Assembly: GCA_013151235.1 (NCBI GenBank)
Contig: JAADIO010000006.1
Span: 1 to 61,869, forward strand
Source: Deltaproteobacteria bacterium
Lineage (GTDB): Bacteria > CG2-30-53-67
Direction: 5' to 3'
Length of the DNA stretch: 61,869 bases
A program made the position numbers and the translations under genes. A model generated the notes under the pieces. The model was not told the origin of the DNA. It was given only the letters and a program-made list of their open reading frames with translations, and made no database searches. The first letter of the stretch is position 1; each line of letters starts with the position of its first letter. Shown here piece by piece: positions 25,135 through 34,700 of the stretch.

Positions 25135-26344
25135 CCCCACCCTGCCGGAACTCCTTGCGCCCGCCGGAAATCTCGAAAAACTCCGTTTTGCCCTTCACTA
25201 CGGCGCCGATGCCGTTTACCTCGGCGGTGAATTCTTTAACCTCCGGGATCGGGCGGGGAATTTCACCCTTGATGAGATGGCCGAAGGGACGGACCTGGCC
25301 CACGGTCTGGGAAAAAAGGTCTATCTGGCTCTGAACGTCTTTCCCCATCATGACGATCTGGAGGCAATGGCCGTCTATCTCCCCGGGGTCGCCGCAACGG
25401 GTATCGATGCCGTCATCGTGGCGGATCCGGGGGTCTTCCGGCTTGTACAGCGGGTCCTTCCCGGAATGCCGATTCACATCAGCACTCAGGCCAACCTCAT
25501 CAACGGCGATGCCGTTGCTTTCTGGGAGGACCAGGGGGCCCGCCGTGCCGTCCTGGCCCGGGAGCTACCCCTTGATGAAATCCGCTGGATCCGTCAATCC
25601 ACAAATCTGGAATTAGAGGTTTTTGTCCACGGGGCGATGTGTATGGCCTATTCCGGACGCTGCCTTCTCTCCTCCTTTCTCACCGGCCGGGACGCCAACC
25701 GGGGTGACTGCGCCCAACCCTGCCGGTGGGAATATACCCTCCGTGAGGAGAAACGACCCGGCCAATCCTTCCCCATTATTGAAGAGGGAGAAAAAACTTA
25801 CCTCCTCAACTCAAAGGACCTGAACCTCATCCGCCGGCTGCCGGAATTGATTGCAGCCGGCGTCAACAGTTTCAAGATCGAGGGGAGGATGAAGAGCCTT
25901 TACTATGTGGCCGCCGTCACGCGAGTCTACCGCCGTGCGCTGGATAGCTACCGGAAAAATCCAGCCGCTTATTGTTTTCGGGAAGAGTGGGAGGAAGAGT
26001 TGCAGAAAGTCAGCCACCGGCCTTACACAACGGGTTTTCTTTTACCGAAAGAGGAGACACGGCGGCAATTCACAACAGGCGCCGATTATATTCAACCGTA
26101 CGATTTTGTGGGGATCGTCACGAAGATCGACGGACGGGAAGCTATGATCGAGGCCCGGAACAAGATCCGCCCCGGCGACCGAATCGAATGGATCGGTCCT
26201 GAGATGAAAATGTTCGAAACCGAAATAAAGCGTATGCAGGAGATCGACGGGACCCCCCTCTCCTGCGCACAGCCTCAGCAGACATTTGTCACCACGCCAG
26301 TGCCGCCCGTAGCCCCATTCTTCCTGCTTCGAAGAAAACGGTAA
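25121..26344 (+). CDS. U32-family peptidase-like protein (tRNA-hydroxylation type), apparent CTG start
   Basis: About 407 residues. The conserved U32 N-terminus ([28 protein letters not shown]) is present only if translation begins upstream of the first in-frame ATG at 25277. Between the upstream in-frame stop at 25103 and that block the only plausible start is CTG at 25121, with AAGGAG at 25106-25111 upstream. The family signature [16 protein letters not shown] and the [11 protein letters not shown] cysteines follow. Relatives (TrhP/YrrO, RlhA) hydroxylate tRNA or rRNA rather than cleave peptides. It is the last gene of the ispDF-cysE operon, overlapping cysE by 14 nt. Confidence 0.85.
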   Translation: MNNPDPTLPELLAPAGNLEKLRFALHYGADAVYLGGEFFNLRDRAGNFTLDEMAEGTDLAHGLGKKVYLALNVFPHHDDLEAMAVYLPGVAATGIDAVIVADPGVFRLVQRVLPGMPIHISTQANLINGDAVAFWEDQGARRAVLARELPLDEIRWIRQSTNLELEVFVHGAMCMAYSGRCLLSSFLTGRDANRGDCAQPCRWEYTLREEKRPGQSFPIIEEGEKTYLLNSKDLNLIRRLPELIAAGVNSFKIEGRMKSLYYVAAVTRVYRRALDSYRKNPAAYCFREEWEEELQKVSHRPYTTGFLLPKEETRRQFTTGADYIQPYDFVGIVTKIDGREAMIEARNKIRPGDRIEWIGPEMKMFETEIKRMQEIDGTPLSCAQPQQTFVTTPVPPVAPFFLLRRKR

Positions 26345-26352
26345 TGAATCAA

Positions 26353-26829
26353 TTATGCAAGCTTCCGGCAGAGTTCCGCCACCCGTCCCCCTAACTTGAA
26401 GCCGTTCTCCGAGGTCTCCGGATCAGGCGCCCCGACACAGGCGGTACCGTAGTGACCTGTGGCACTCATGGGATCTCCCACGAGGATCATCCCATAGATC
26501 ATCATGCACTGAAGGATGGAAAAGATCGTGGTTTCCTTTCCGCCCGAGGCATGGCCGGAGGTGGTAAAGGCGGCCCCCACCTTGTTCTCCATCTTTTTGC
26601 GGATGCCGACAAAATCATCAAAGACCTTCTTCAGTTCCCAGGCCATGACACCAAAATAGACGGGCGACCCGGCAATCACCCCGGCGGAAGCAAGAAAATC
26701 CTCTTTCGTCACCTCCTCTGCACTTTTCAACAGCGCCGTTACCCCGGCGGATTCTACGCCCCGGGCGACCTCTTCCGCCAGTTTCTTTGTATTGCCCCCT
26801 TTGGAATAGTACACGATAAGCACCTGCAT
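26353..26829 (-). CDS. Flavodoxin / WrbA-like NAD(P)H-quinone reductase family protein
   Basis: A 158-residue flavodoxin fold protein. The FMN phosphate loop is YYSKGGNTKKLA and a second flavin loop is AGSPVYFGVM; TTSGHASGGKETT is the third. It probably carries two-electron transfer with FMN in the cytoplasm. I use the ATG at 26829, preceded by AAAGGAG; an open extension to 26871 has no better site. It converges on the U32 gene, with only 8 nt between the ends. Confidence 0.85.
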   Translation of the reverse strand: MQVLIVYYSKGGNTKKLAEEVARGVESAGVTALLKSAEEVTKEDFLASAGVIAGSPVYFGVMAWELKKVFDDFVGIRKKMENKVGAAFTTSGHASGGKETTIFSILQCMMIYGMILVGDPMSATGHYGTACVGAPDPETSENGFKLGGRVAELCRKLA

Positions 26830-26904
26830 TTTTCGGGCTCCTTTCTTCAACGCCGGTCCAAGTTCTCCCAAAACCTATACGCCTGCATTTACACAAGAAA
26901 CAAC

Positions 26905-26932
26905 AAAAAACCCGGCGAACGGTTCACCGGGT
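26905..26932 (-). terminator. Rho-independent terminator of the HU/IHF gene
   Basis: On the minus strand ACCCGG pairs with CCGGGT (26932-26927 with 26915-26910), with GAAC/GTTC pairing extending inside the loop, followed by a run of six T. It lies 34 nt after the stop codon of the HU/IHF gene. Confidence 0.75.
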
Positions 26933-26965
26933 CCTGAATTGTCCTGTAGAGAGACAACAATCCTT

Positions 26966-27244
26966 TCAACTGTCTACGCGAATCTTCAGTTCTTTTCCCG
27001 CTTTAAAAAAAGGGACTCGTTTAGCCGGAACCGCCACCATCTCACCGGTCTTCGGATTTCTTCCCTCGCGGGATTGCCTCTGTCGTATCTTAAAACTGCC
27101 GAATCCCCGCAACTCCACCTTGTCCCCCCGGGCCAGGGCATCTTTGATGCTTTCAAAGATGGTATTAACAATGACTTCCGTCTGCTTCTTGGTCAATCCG
27201 TTGATGTTTTCCACAACGGTTTCGACCAACTCTGCCTTGGTCAT
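26966..27244 (-). CDS. HU/IHF-family DNA-binding protein
   Basis: A 92-residue DNA-bending protein. It has MTKAELVE at the start, the dimer core VELRGFGSFKIRQRQSREGRNP and the DNA-minor-groove arm GRNPKTGEMV. The sequence is close to IHF-beta/HU-beta types and the exact subtype cannot be set. AAGGAGG lies 5 nt before the ATG at 27244, so the open extension to 27295 is rejected. It has its own promoter and terminator. Confidence 0.92.
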   Translation of the reverse strand: MTKAELVETVVENINGLTKKQTEVIVNTIFESIKDALARGDKVELRGFGSFKIRQRQSREGRNPKTGEMVAVPAKRVPFFKAGKELKIRVDS

Positions 27245-27339
27245 CTTTTCCTCCTTACCCTCTGTAATGGAGAAACCATCATGAACCCCATGCATCTCAG
27301 TATTTCGGCATCCTGACTTGATTTCTTTTTATTAATAAT

Positions 27340-27368
27340 AACTTAGCATAGGCCCTCTTTTCTGTCAA
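27340..27368 (-). promoter_or_regulatory. Promoter of the HU/IHF gene
   Basis: On the minus strand TTGACA (27368-27363), 17-nt spacer, TAAGTT (27345-27340) preceded by TGC, an extended -10. It lies about 95 nt upstream of the start codon. Confidence 0.55.
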
Positions 27369-27401
27369 GAAAAAATAATCCCGTTTTCCCAAACAAAACG
27401 G
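27369..27401 (-). terminator. Likely terminator of the ybhB-tlpA operon
   Basis: On the minus strand CCGTTTT (27401-27395) pairs with AAAACGG (27387-27381), then GATTA and a six-T run. The hairpin lies 64 nt after tlpA and directly before the HU/IHF promoter. Confidence 0.5.
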
Positions 27402-27464
27402 CAGGTTGTATGTCACGGGATCTTGTTTTACTACAGGAAAATGATGCAACAGTACGCAGAATAG

Positions 27465-28016
27465 CTATAACTTGGGCAAGAGTTCCTGAAGATAGGCAAG
27501 GGGTTTCCCTGTTGACCACTCTTCCGGTCCGATAATTTTATTTAAGATTTTGCCTTCAGGACTGATAATAAACGTCTCCGGCACCCCCGTCGTCTGATAG
27601 AGTCTGGCCGCCTTTTGCTGATCGTCGATGAACATGGGAAAGGTATAGCCCCGGCTCTTGCGAAACCGCTCCACCACACCGGCATCGTTGTCGACACTAA
27701 CGGCCAGGATATGGAAAGGTTTCCCTTGCATCAGTTTATAAAGACGCTCAATGGACGGCATTTCCTCACGGCAGGGGGGACACCAGGTCGCCCAGAAATT
27801 CAGGAAAACCAGGCTGCCGCGGAAATCCGAGAGGGAAACCTCCTTCCCCTCAAGGTCACGGACGGTAAAATCGGGGGCCTGTATCTCCGCAGACGCAGGA
27901 CCTTTGCTGATCTGTCTCCTTTCGCCATGGCGGCCTCCCTCCTGAACCATATACGCAAGGACAAGCCCGGCAATGAAGAGCAATGGGATGATAATTTTCT
28001 TTCGAGTCAAAGCCAT
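27465..28016 (-). CDS. TlpA/ResA-like membrane-anchored thioredoxin
   Basis: A 183-residue protein with one N-terminal membrane anchor and a periplasmic AhpC/TSA-thioredoxin fold. The redox motif is WATWCPPCREE at about residue 78, and the cis-proline region is TTGVPETFII. ResA/TlpA proteins keep cytochrome c haem-binding cysteines reduced during maturation, which fits the many c-type cytochromes in this window, although the substrate is not shown. It lies 11 nt after ybhB and both are on the minus strand, one operon. Confidence 0.88.
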   Translation of the reverse strand: MALTRKKIIIPLLFIAGLVLAYMVQEGGRHGERRQISKGPASAEIQAPDFTVRDLEGKEVSLSDFRGSLVFLNFWATWCPPCREEMPSIERLYKLMQGKPFHILAVSVDNDAGVVERFRKSRGYTFPMFIDDQQKAARLYQTTGVPETFIISPEGKILNKIIGPEEWSTGKPLAYLQELLPKL

Positions 28017-28027
28017 TGGATCCGTCC

Positions 28028-28576
28028 TTATCGTAAACGTTTATAACGGCCGATCAGGACCGTTTCTCCAAGTATGTGTCCTTCCATCGCATGTAACAAC
28101 GCCGATCTGTTCGCGCCGGGAGGCAGATCGAGCCTGCTGTCCAGCGCATATAACTTGAAATAATAACGGTGCGTTCCGGCCGGCGGGCAGGGACCGCCGT
28201 AACCGACCCGTCTGAAATCGTTGATCCCCTCGCAGGTACCATCGGCAAGCTGTCCTTGTGCCGGAATCGCTTCCGGAAATCCCCTGCTTTTCGCCGGAAT
28301 ATTATAGACCACCCAGTGGACCCACATCCCGGCCGGAGCATCGGGGTCCTCACAGATCAGGGCATACGACTCGGTCCCCGGAGGCGGGGAACGCCATGAC
28401 AAAACGGGAGAGATGTTTTCTCCGTCACAGGTATACCGGGGAGGAATCATCTTTTCCTGCTGAAAAACCGGGCTGGTGATCTCAAATGCCATGGCGGCAC
28501 CTCCCCTCTCCCAAACGCCGGCGCCCGGAAAACAGAGGAGATAAAAGACCGCAAGAAAAAACCATTTTCTGTTCAT
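28028..28576 (-). CDS. YbhB/YbcL (Raf-kinase-inhibitor-like) exported protein
   Basis: A 182-residue PEBP-family protein with an N-terminal signal sequence. The conserved blocks are PPRYTCDGENISPVLSW, SYALICEDPDAP and WVHWVVYNIP, plus YGGPCPPAGTHRYYFKLYALD. The family binds small anionic or phospholipid ligands, and its bacterial role is not clear. GAGGTG precedes the ATG. It is followed by tlpA in the same direction. Confidence 0.9.
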   Translation of the reverse strand: MNRKWFFLAVFYLLCFPGAGVWERGGAAMAFEITSPVFQQEKMIPPRYTCDGENISPVLSWRSPPPGTESYALICEDPDAPAGMWVHWVVYNIPAKSRGFPEAIPAQGQLADGTCEGINDFRRVGYGGPCPPAGTHRYYFKLYALDSRLDLPPGANRSALLHAMEGHILGETVLIGRYKRLR

Positions 28577-28782
28577 TACGGCACCTCATCGCCCCTCCCC
28601 GGATTTTAACCGGTCGGGACGCTCATATATATACTTTAAATCAATCTTTCTGTCCATGAAAAATGATGGATTCTTTCCGGTCCCTTATGAATAAAAAGGC
28701 CGCTCCCTTCGTATGCCTTGATAGAGATAAGACGGGAACGCCGAAATCGTTGAGTAATGAACTATCGAAAGGAGGGGAAATT

Positions 28783-29157
28783 ATGACACGAATTACATCC
28801 ATTTTGATCATGGCGCTGTTCATCACAACCCTGGCCGTATCGCCGGCCACAGCAGGAAACAGGAGCCGGCATCGTTGGCAGGGAGTAGCGATCGGTGCCG
28901 CATCAATGTTTTTATTGAACCACCTGATCGGCGCCCCGCCCGCCTACGGCCGGCCAGCCTGCCGGACAACCGTCCGGTATGTGGAGGTCCCTCCCCCGCC
29001 GGGGCATTATGAAAAACGGTGGGTCCCACGGGAGCGTTGGGAACGGTTCTGGGTCCCCGGACACTATACACGCCGAGGCCGTTACATCGAAGGGCACTAC
29101 GAACAGGAGTCTATCGATGACGGCGGATGGGAAAGCATCTGGGTCCCGGGATACTAA
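28783..29157 (+). CDS. Small exported protein with WVPGHY repeats
   Basis: A 124-residue protein with a clear signal peptide (cleavage near TAG-N). After a glycine-rich hydrophobic segment (GAASMFLLNHLIGAPP), the C-terminal half carries imperfect repeats: GHYEKRWVPRERWERFWVPGHY, then GRYIEGHYEQE and WESIWVPGY. This resembles YXWGQ/WxPGHY-type repeat proteins of the cell envelope. The function is unknown. The ATG at 28783 follows AAGGAGGGGA, and the longer open frame from 28663 is rejected. Confidence 0.75.
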   Translation: MTRITSILIMALFITTLAVSPATAGNRSRHRWQGVAIGAASMFLLNHLIGAPPAYGRPACRTTVRYVEVPPPPGHYEKRWVPRERWERFWVPGHYTRRGRYIEGHYEQESIDDGGWESIWVPGY

Positions 29158-29197
29158 GGGGTCCTGTTCGCAAGTCCTGTGACGCACCGAGAGAGTT

Positions 29198-29279
29198 GCA
29201 GGACGGCCTCATCAAGGCGTGCGAGAAAGTACACCCCTGTGGTACGATGAGGGAGCACAACAAGAGGAGGCCGCCCTGC
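29198..29279. repeat. Inverted repeat between convergent genes
   Basis: GCAGGACGGCCTC (29198-29210) and GAGGCCGCCCTGC (29267-29279) pair with one mismatch, enclosing 56 nt. It lies between the small exported-protein gene and htrA, which converge. There is no T-run on either side, so it is not a standard terminator. It could be a structured RNA end or a remnant of a small mobile element. Confidence 0.4.
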
Positions 29280-29303
29280 GGCACTCAAATGCCGTTATCA
29301 TGA

Positions 29304-30830
29304 TTATTTTTTCTCACCTCGGACGGCAAAGTAAAGTGTGTTCGCTCCCCGTTTGACCCAGAAGAGCGAGGGCTCACCCTTCTTCTTCAAGCTCAGAGCC
29401 TTCCGATAGTCCTGAATCGTTCGGACCGGTTTCTGATTCACCTCCTGAATGATATCTCCCCGCCGGATCCCGGCCTCCGCTCCCGGACTGTATCGCTCCA
29501 CATCGACGACGACAACCCCTTCATTCGTCTGCAGATCAAAATAATCGGCCAGTTCCGGTGTGATTCCCTGGACCTTGATCCCCAGATCACCGACGCTTTC
29601 CACTGCCTGCTGCACGGTCTTTTTCTCCTGCAATTTTCCGATTTTTACGACAAGGGTCTTGCTTTTCCCTTTGCGCAGCAAAACAACCTCGACTTTTTTC
29701 CCGACGGGTGTGGAGGCAACCAGCGAAGGGAGATCCCGCATCTTGCCGATCTTTTTCCCATCGAACTTGATGATCACATCCCCTCGCTCCAATCCGGCTT
29801 TTTCCGCCGGTCCCCCTTTGACGATATTCGCAACAAGGGCACCGTCGATATTCTTCAGATTCATACTCTCGGCAAGATCGGGGGTGATGTGCTGAACCAT
29901 CACACCCAGCCATCCCCGGGTCACACTCCCCTTCTCTTTCAATTGCGGCAGGATCTTCATGGCCACATTGATGGGGATGGCAAACCCGATCCCCTGTCCA
30001 CCGGCCACGATGGCCGTGTTAATGCCGATCACCTCTCCATGGACGTTGAAAAGGGGACCCCCGCTGTTGCCGGGGTTGATGGAGGCATCGGTCTGGATAA
30101 AGTTATCATAAGGACCGGATCCGATGACACGCCCCTTGGCGCTGACGATACCGGCCGTCACGGTCTGTTCCAGGCCGAAGGGGTTGCCGATGGCCACCAC
30201 CCATTCGCCGATCTGGAGCTTGTCGGAATCCCCGATATTCACCACCGGCAGATCATCTTTATCGTCGATCTTGATCAAGGCGATATCGGTCTTCGGGTCA
30301 CGCCCGATCAATTTGGCTTTAAACTCCTTTTCATTGGAGAGCTTGACCGTAATCTCCGTCGCGTTTTCGATGACATGGTTGTTCGTCAGGATATATCCCG
30401 CCTTATCGATAATGAAACCGGAGCCTAAGCTTTTCGATTTAAACTCATGGGGCGGCTGATCCCCGAAAAATCTCCGGAAAAAATCATCGCCGAAAAAATC
30501 ATCCAGCGGGTTCCGGCCCTGCCTCATCCGGGGGTGGTTAAAGCCCCCCTGTTTCACCACCTGCGTTGTACTGATATTCACCACAGCGGGCTTTTCCTTC
30601 TTGACCAGCTCGACGAAAGAGACCATCCCCGTCGACCGGACCGGGACCGGGTGGGAGATCAGGGGCTTCACCACGGTATTCGCCAAAGGAGGGGCCGCCT
30701 TGTGAGGCTTGAAAAAATCAAAGGCCGCACCGGCAGGTTTGATCCAGCCCGGATAAGCGGAGATCAACAATCCGCACAGAAAGGACAGAACAATAGCCGC
30801 AAGGAAGGTTGTCCTTTTTTGATTACCCAT
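29304..30830 (-). CDS. htrA: HtrA/DegP-family periplasmic serine protease with two PDZ domains
   Basis: A 508-residue protein with an N-terminal signal/anchor. The trypsin-like triad is in TNNHVIENA (His), KTDIALIKI (Asp) and INPGNSGGPLF (Ser). PDZ1 lies at about 315-400 (IVKGGPAEKAGLERGDVI) and PDZ2 at about 415-505 (RYSPGAEAGIRRGDII). It degrades or holds misfolded envelope proteins. The linker after the anchor, about 85 residues, is longer than in E. coli DegP. Single gene on the minus strand. Confidence 0.94.
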   Translation of the reverse strand: MGNQKRTTFLAAIVLSFLCGLLISAYPGWIKPAGAAFDFFKPHKAAPPLANTVVKPLISHPVPVRSTGMVSFVELVKKEKPAVVNISTTQVVKQGGFNHPRMRQGRNPLDDFFGDDFFRRFFGDQPPHEFKSKSLGSGFIIDKAGYILTNNHVIENATEITVKLSNEKEFKAKLIGRDPKTDIALIKIDDKDDLPVVNIGDSDKLQIGEWVVAIGNPFGLEQTVTAGIVSAKGRVIGSGPYDNFIQTDASINPGNSGGPLFNVHGEVIGINTAIVAGGQGIGFAIPINVAMKILPQLKEKGSVTRGWLGVMVQHITPDLAESMNLKNIDGALVANIVKGGPAEKAGLERGDVIIKFDGKKIGKMRDLPSLVASTPVGKKVEVVLLRKGKSKTLVVKIGKLQEKKTVQQAVESVGDLGIKVQGITPELADYFDLQTNEGVVVVDVERYSPGAEAGIRRGDIIQEVNQKPVRTIQDYRKALSLKKKGEPSLFWVKRGANTLYFAVRGEKK

Positions 30831-30993
30831 CGTATGGTACCTCCATGAGGATGTTAAAAGATCCGGCCTGCTCCCTGCTGCAATCAGGAATGAGGATGCC
30901 GGGGATGTTATGAAACTTTATGTAGATATCGCAAAATAGATCTTTTGACAATCTTTTTTTTCAACCCGCGTGGAAGGAAAACTCGGAAGCGAA

Positions 30994-31026
30994 TAAAAAA
31001 AACTGCCCGCGAAAATTCACGGGCAG
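30994..31026 (-). terminator. Strong Rho-independent terminator of the DUF4388 gene
   Basis: On the minus strand CTGCCCGTGAA pairs with TTCGCGGGCAG (31026-31016 with 31013-31003, one G-T wobble), then a run of eight T. It lies 36 nt after the DUF4388 stop codon. Confidence 0.85.
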
Positions 31027-31061
31027 ATCCTTTTTCAGACACAAACAATTATGGATGATCC

Positions 31062-31517
31062 CTAATCGACGGCCATCCGGTCGATAATATCGGTGAGGCT
31101 GACATGGATATCATCGGAGGCAACAACCTCTTTTTCCTGGAAGGTAAAACAGACGTTCTTCCAGGTACTGAAATCCTGGATGGCCGAAAAGATCTGCTCC
31201 TTGACCATGGTCTGGATACAATAATTATCGACTTTCCCGTTTTCGACAAAGATCTTGCCGATTTTGCCGCTTTCCGGGTTGGTCCTCTGCTTATGCAGAG
31301 AGTGTTCAACATCCTGTAACGTAACCATTCCTTTCAAAACGAGGAGATCTCCGATGGCCGTTGAACTCGGCGCATCGGAATCAACGATATTGCCGTTGAG
31401 AAACCGCAGCGTCCCCTTCCCCCGTTCCGTCTCCAAAGTCAGTTCGCCTGTTTTCTGTTGCAAAGAGGTGATCAAGAGTATATCTTCCAGTGTGTATCCG
31501 TCAGCGAAATGGGCCAT
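31062..31517 (-). CDS. DUF4388 (PATAN-type) protein
   Basis: A 151-residue protein matching the DUF4388 pattern: ADGYTLEDILLITSLQQKTGELTLE, then GTLRFLNGNIVDSDAP and IGDLLVLKGMV. The domain is common in gliding or sensory deltaproteobacterial regulators, where it mediates protein contacts next to receiver domains. Here it stands alone. GGGAGGAGGGAAAG precedes the ATG. It is a single gene with its own promoter and terminator. Confidence 0.8.
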   Translation of the reverse strand: MAHFADGYTLEDILLITSLQQKTGELTLETERGKGTLRFLNGNIVDSDAPSSTAIGDLLVLKGMVTLQDVEHSLHKQRTNPESGKIGKIFVENGKVDNYCIQTMVKEQIFSAIQDFSTWKNVCFTFQEKEVVASDDIHVSLTDIIDRMAVD

Positions 31518-31553
31518 CTTTCCCTCCTCCCGTTATCCTCAATCCCTAAAATC

Positions 31554-31582
31554 ATTATTTCATCCTTTTTCGGATATGTCAA
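31554..31582 (-). promoter_or_regulatory. Promoter of the DUF4388 gene
   Basis: On the minus strand TTGACA (31582-31577), 17-nt spacer, AATAAT (31559-31554). It lies about 40 nt upstream of the ATG at 31517. Confidence 0.6.
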
Positions 31583-31679
31583 AATATTTATTTCAAAACA
31601 ATGACATAAAGAATGAAAAAATCCAATACAAGATATTGTGGTATTTGCCATGATGGAATCATCTTGTTGTATTTTTATC

Positions 31680-31709
31680 TTTACTTTGCTCCGGCTTTTA
31701 TGTTATAGA
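31680..31709 (+). promoter_or_regulatory. Promoter of smc
   Basis: TTTACT (31680-31685), 18-nt spacer, TATAGA (31704-31709) preceded by TGT, an extended -10. It lies 33 nt before the ATG, which has GGGAG as its ribosome-binding site. Confidence 0.5.
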
Positions 31710-31741
31710 TCCATGCAAAATCACAGACAGGGAGACCGGCC

Positions 31742-34700
31742 ATGCGATTTAAAAGCATCGAGGTTACGGGTTTTAAATCCTTCGCGGAAAGGACGAAAGT
31801 CAATTTCCAGCGGGGGATTACCGCTATTGTCGGCCCCAACGGGTGCGGAAAGAGTAATGTTTCCGATGCAATCCGGTGGGTGCTGGGCGAACAAAGTGCC
31901 AAACAGATCCGCGGGGAGAAGATGGAGGATCTCATCTTCAGCGGCACCCGTTCCCGGGCCCCCATGGGAATGGCGGAAGTCAACCTCGTGGTCACGGATC
32001 TCGACCCGAACGCGACGAATGACTTCTCCGTCTTTGATGAGATCCAGATCACGCGGCGCTACTACCGATCCGGAGACAGCGAATACCTGATCAACCGGAT
32101 CCCCTGCCGGCTGAGCGATATCCGGGAACTCTTCATGGATACCGGAATGGGAGCCAAGGCCTATTCGATTATCAGCCAGGAGAGCATCACCTCCATCCTG
32201 AATGCAAAACCGAAGGAACGGCGGTACCTCTTTGAAGAGGCCGCCGGCATCTCCAAATACAAGGCACGAAAAGATGAAGCCCTCCGCAAACTGGAACGGA
32301 CACAGGACAACCTCTCCCGGGTCCGGGATATCATCGCGGAGGTTACCCGCCAGAGAAATTCCCTGAACCGTCAGGCGAAAAAGGCCGAACGGTACAAAAA
32401 ATACAGAAAGGAAATCCGTGAAGTGGAACTTCACCTCTCCTCTCACGATTATGCCTCCCTGCAGGAAGAGTGGAACAACCTGGAAAAACAGTTTGCGGAA
32501 AACAAGCGGCAGGAAACGGAGCTGCTGACCCTCTCCACGGCCAAGGAGACACAGATTGAAGACCTGGAGCTGGACGTACTGGACCGGGAGAAAGCGTTGG
32601 GTGTGCTGCGGGATGAGGTTCGGGAGGTTGAGTCGAAGATTACCGCTGAAGAGAACCGAATCGAAGTATTAAACGGAAATATCGCGCACCTTTTCTCCAC
32701 GACGGAAGGAGCAGAAAAAGAGATCCGTCGGTTGCAGGAAGAGATCATCGAGATAGAGAAAAACATCGCCCGCTTAGAGGACGAACGACGCGTCCTTGCC
32801 GCAAGAAACGCCGAGCAGGAAGAGACCCTCCGGGAAAAGCTGAATGCCTGTGATGCCCGCCGGGCCGTCCGTGATGAAAAGGAACAGGTCCTGGAAAACG
32901 AGAAAAACCGTCTCTTTGAATTAAAACAGCAGATCAGCGTTCTGCAAAACCGGATCGAAAACCTGATACAGCGGCAGGAGACGCTGATCGAGGAGCACCG
33001 CGGCTATGACCGGAACCGGACGGAACAGATGGAACTCCTCGCCGGGAATCGCCGGCGCCTTACCGAAAAAGAGGAGAACCTCCGGACGAAGAAAGACCGG
33101 ATGGAAGCCGTACGCAGCGAATACGATGCCATTCTCCATCACCTTGAAGAAAAGCAGGAGTCTCTATCGGTCGTCATGGAAACCGTTTCCCGACTTCGGG
33201 AACAGATCGGCCAGGAGAACTCCCGGCTGGAGACCCTGCAGGAACTTCAGGAAAACATGGAGGACTATGATGACGGGATCCGGACTCTTGTCCGGGAGAC
33301 ATCGACGGCGGAAAACACTGATCTGCCCCACTTTCACTCCTTTGTGGCGGACCTCTTCGAGTCCGATCCGAAAGTGGAAACCGCCATCGAAGCCGCAATC
33401 AGTAACCGTTATCAGAGCCTTGTGATCGATGATCTGGACGATGCCCTCCGTTCCGTCGCCCACCTGAAGAAGCATCAGATCGGCCGGGGCTCCTTCATCC
33501 CGTTACAACCGAAGCTCAGGGAACGCGCTCCCTTCGTCCCCCGGGAAGGAGCGGGGATCGTCGGCGAGGCACTTCAACTGGTTCGGTTTGCTCCTGAATA
33601 CCGCGGCGTCGCGGAGTACCTGCTGGGTGATGTCGTCGTTATGGAAAACCTGGATCAGGCGGTCTCCCTCTTCCGGACGAACGGTTTCCGCCGTACCCTG
33701 GTAACGCTGAACGGAGAGATCCTTGATCCGTCAGGTGCGATCGAAGGGGGGATCTCCCGACAGAAGGGGGGTGGTTTTATCCGTCGGAAACGGGAAATCC
33801 GGGAACTCACTCATTCCCTGGCGTCTCTGAAAACCCGGTTGCAACAGGCGGTTGAAGAACGGGACGGATTGCAGCAGGAAATTGCCGCAATCCGGCAACA
33901 AAAGGGAGAGCTTTTTGCAACCCTGGAAAAGATGGAACAAGCCGACCGGGAAGAAGAAAAAGAAATTGCCTCTCTCCATCATGAAGCGGAATATCTCGAA
34001 CGCAAGATCGAGAGTCTCGCCCGGGAGGATGAAATAAGATCCCGGGAGATTGAATCGATCCGGGAACATCTTGCTCTCCTGCGGAGCGAAGGAGAAACAT
34101 TGGAGGAGAAACAGAAACTGCTGGAATCCTCCACAGCGGCCCTGCTGCAAGAGATCGGAGAATTACGGGCCGGAATCGAAGAACAGCGGAAAACCATTAC
34201 CGAGGCACGCATCAAAATCGCAGCGGACCGGGAACGAAATGCTTCTCTGGATTCCCATGCCGAGAACAGCCGCCGGAACCTTGAAAATCTTCGGAACCTG
34301 ATCACTGCCCGTCGCCGGGAAATTGAAGAGGCTCAAAGGCGAATCGTCCAGGTCAAAGAGGAAAAGACGGCCACCGAAACGAAAATCCATCACCTCATCG
34401 ACAAACAGGAAGAAGTCCGCACCCGCCTTGCAGCGGAACAGGATCTCTTCGAAAACAGACGGGACGAATTGCACGGAGAACAGGAGGCCTTCAAGGAGTT
34501 ACGCCGCCGAACGGAAACGCTCACCCGGGACATCTATAACCTGGGTGTCCGCCGGACGGAACAGTCAATGAAAATGGAACAGTTGCACGCAAAGATTGAG
34601 GAACGATATCAGATCGACCTGGAAGAGATTTTCTCCTCTTATCAGGAAAAAGAACTCGATCGGCCCGTGGCCGCTGAACGGTTGGATGAATTAAACCGGA

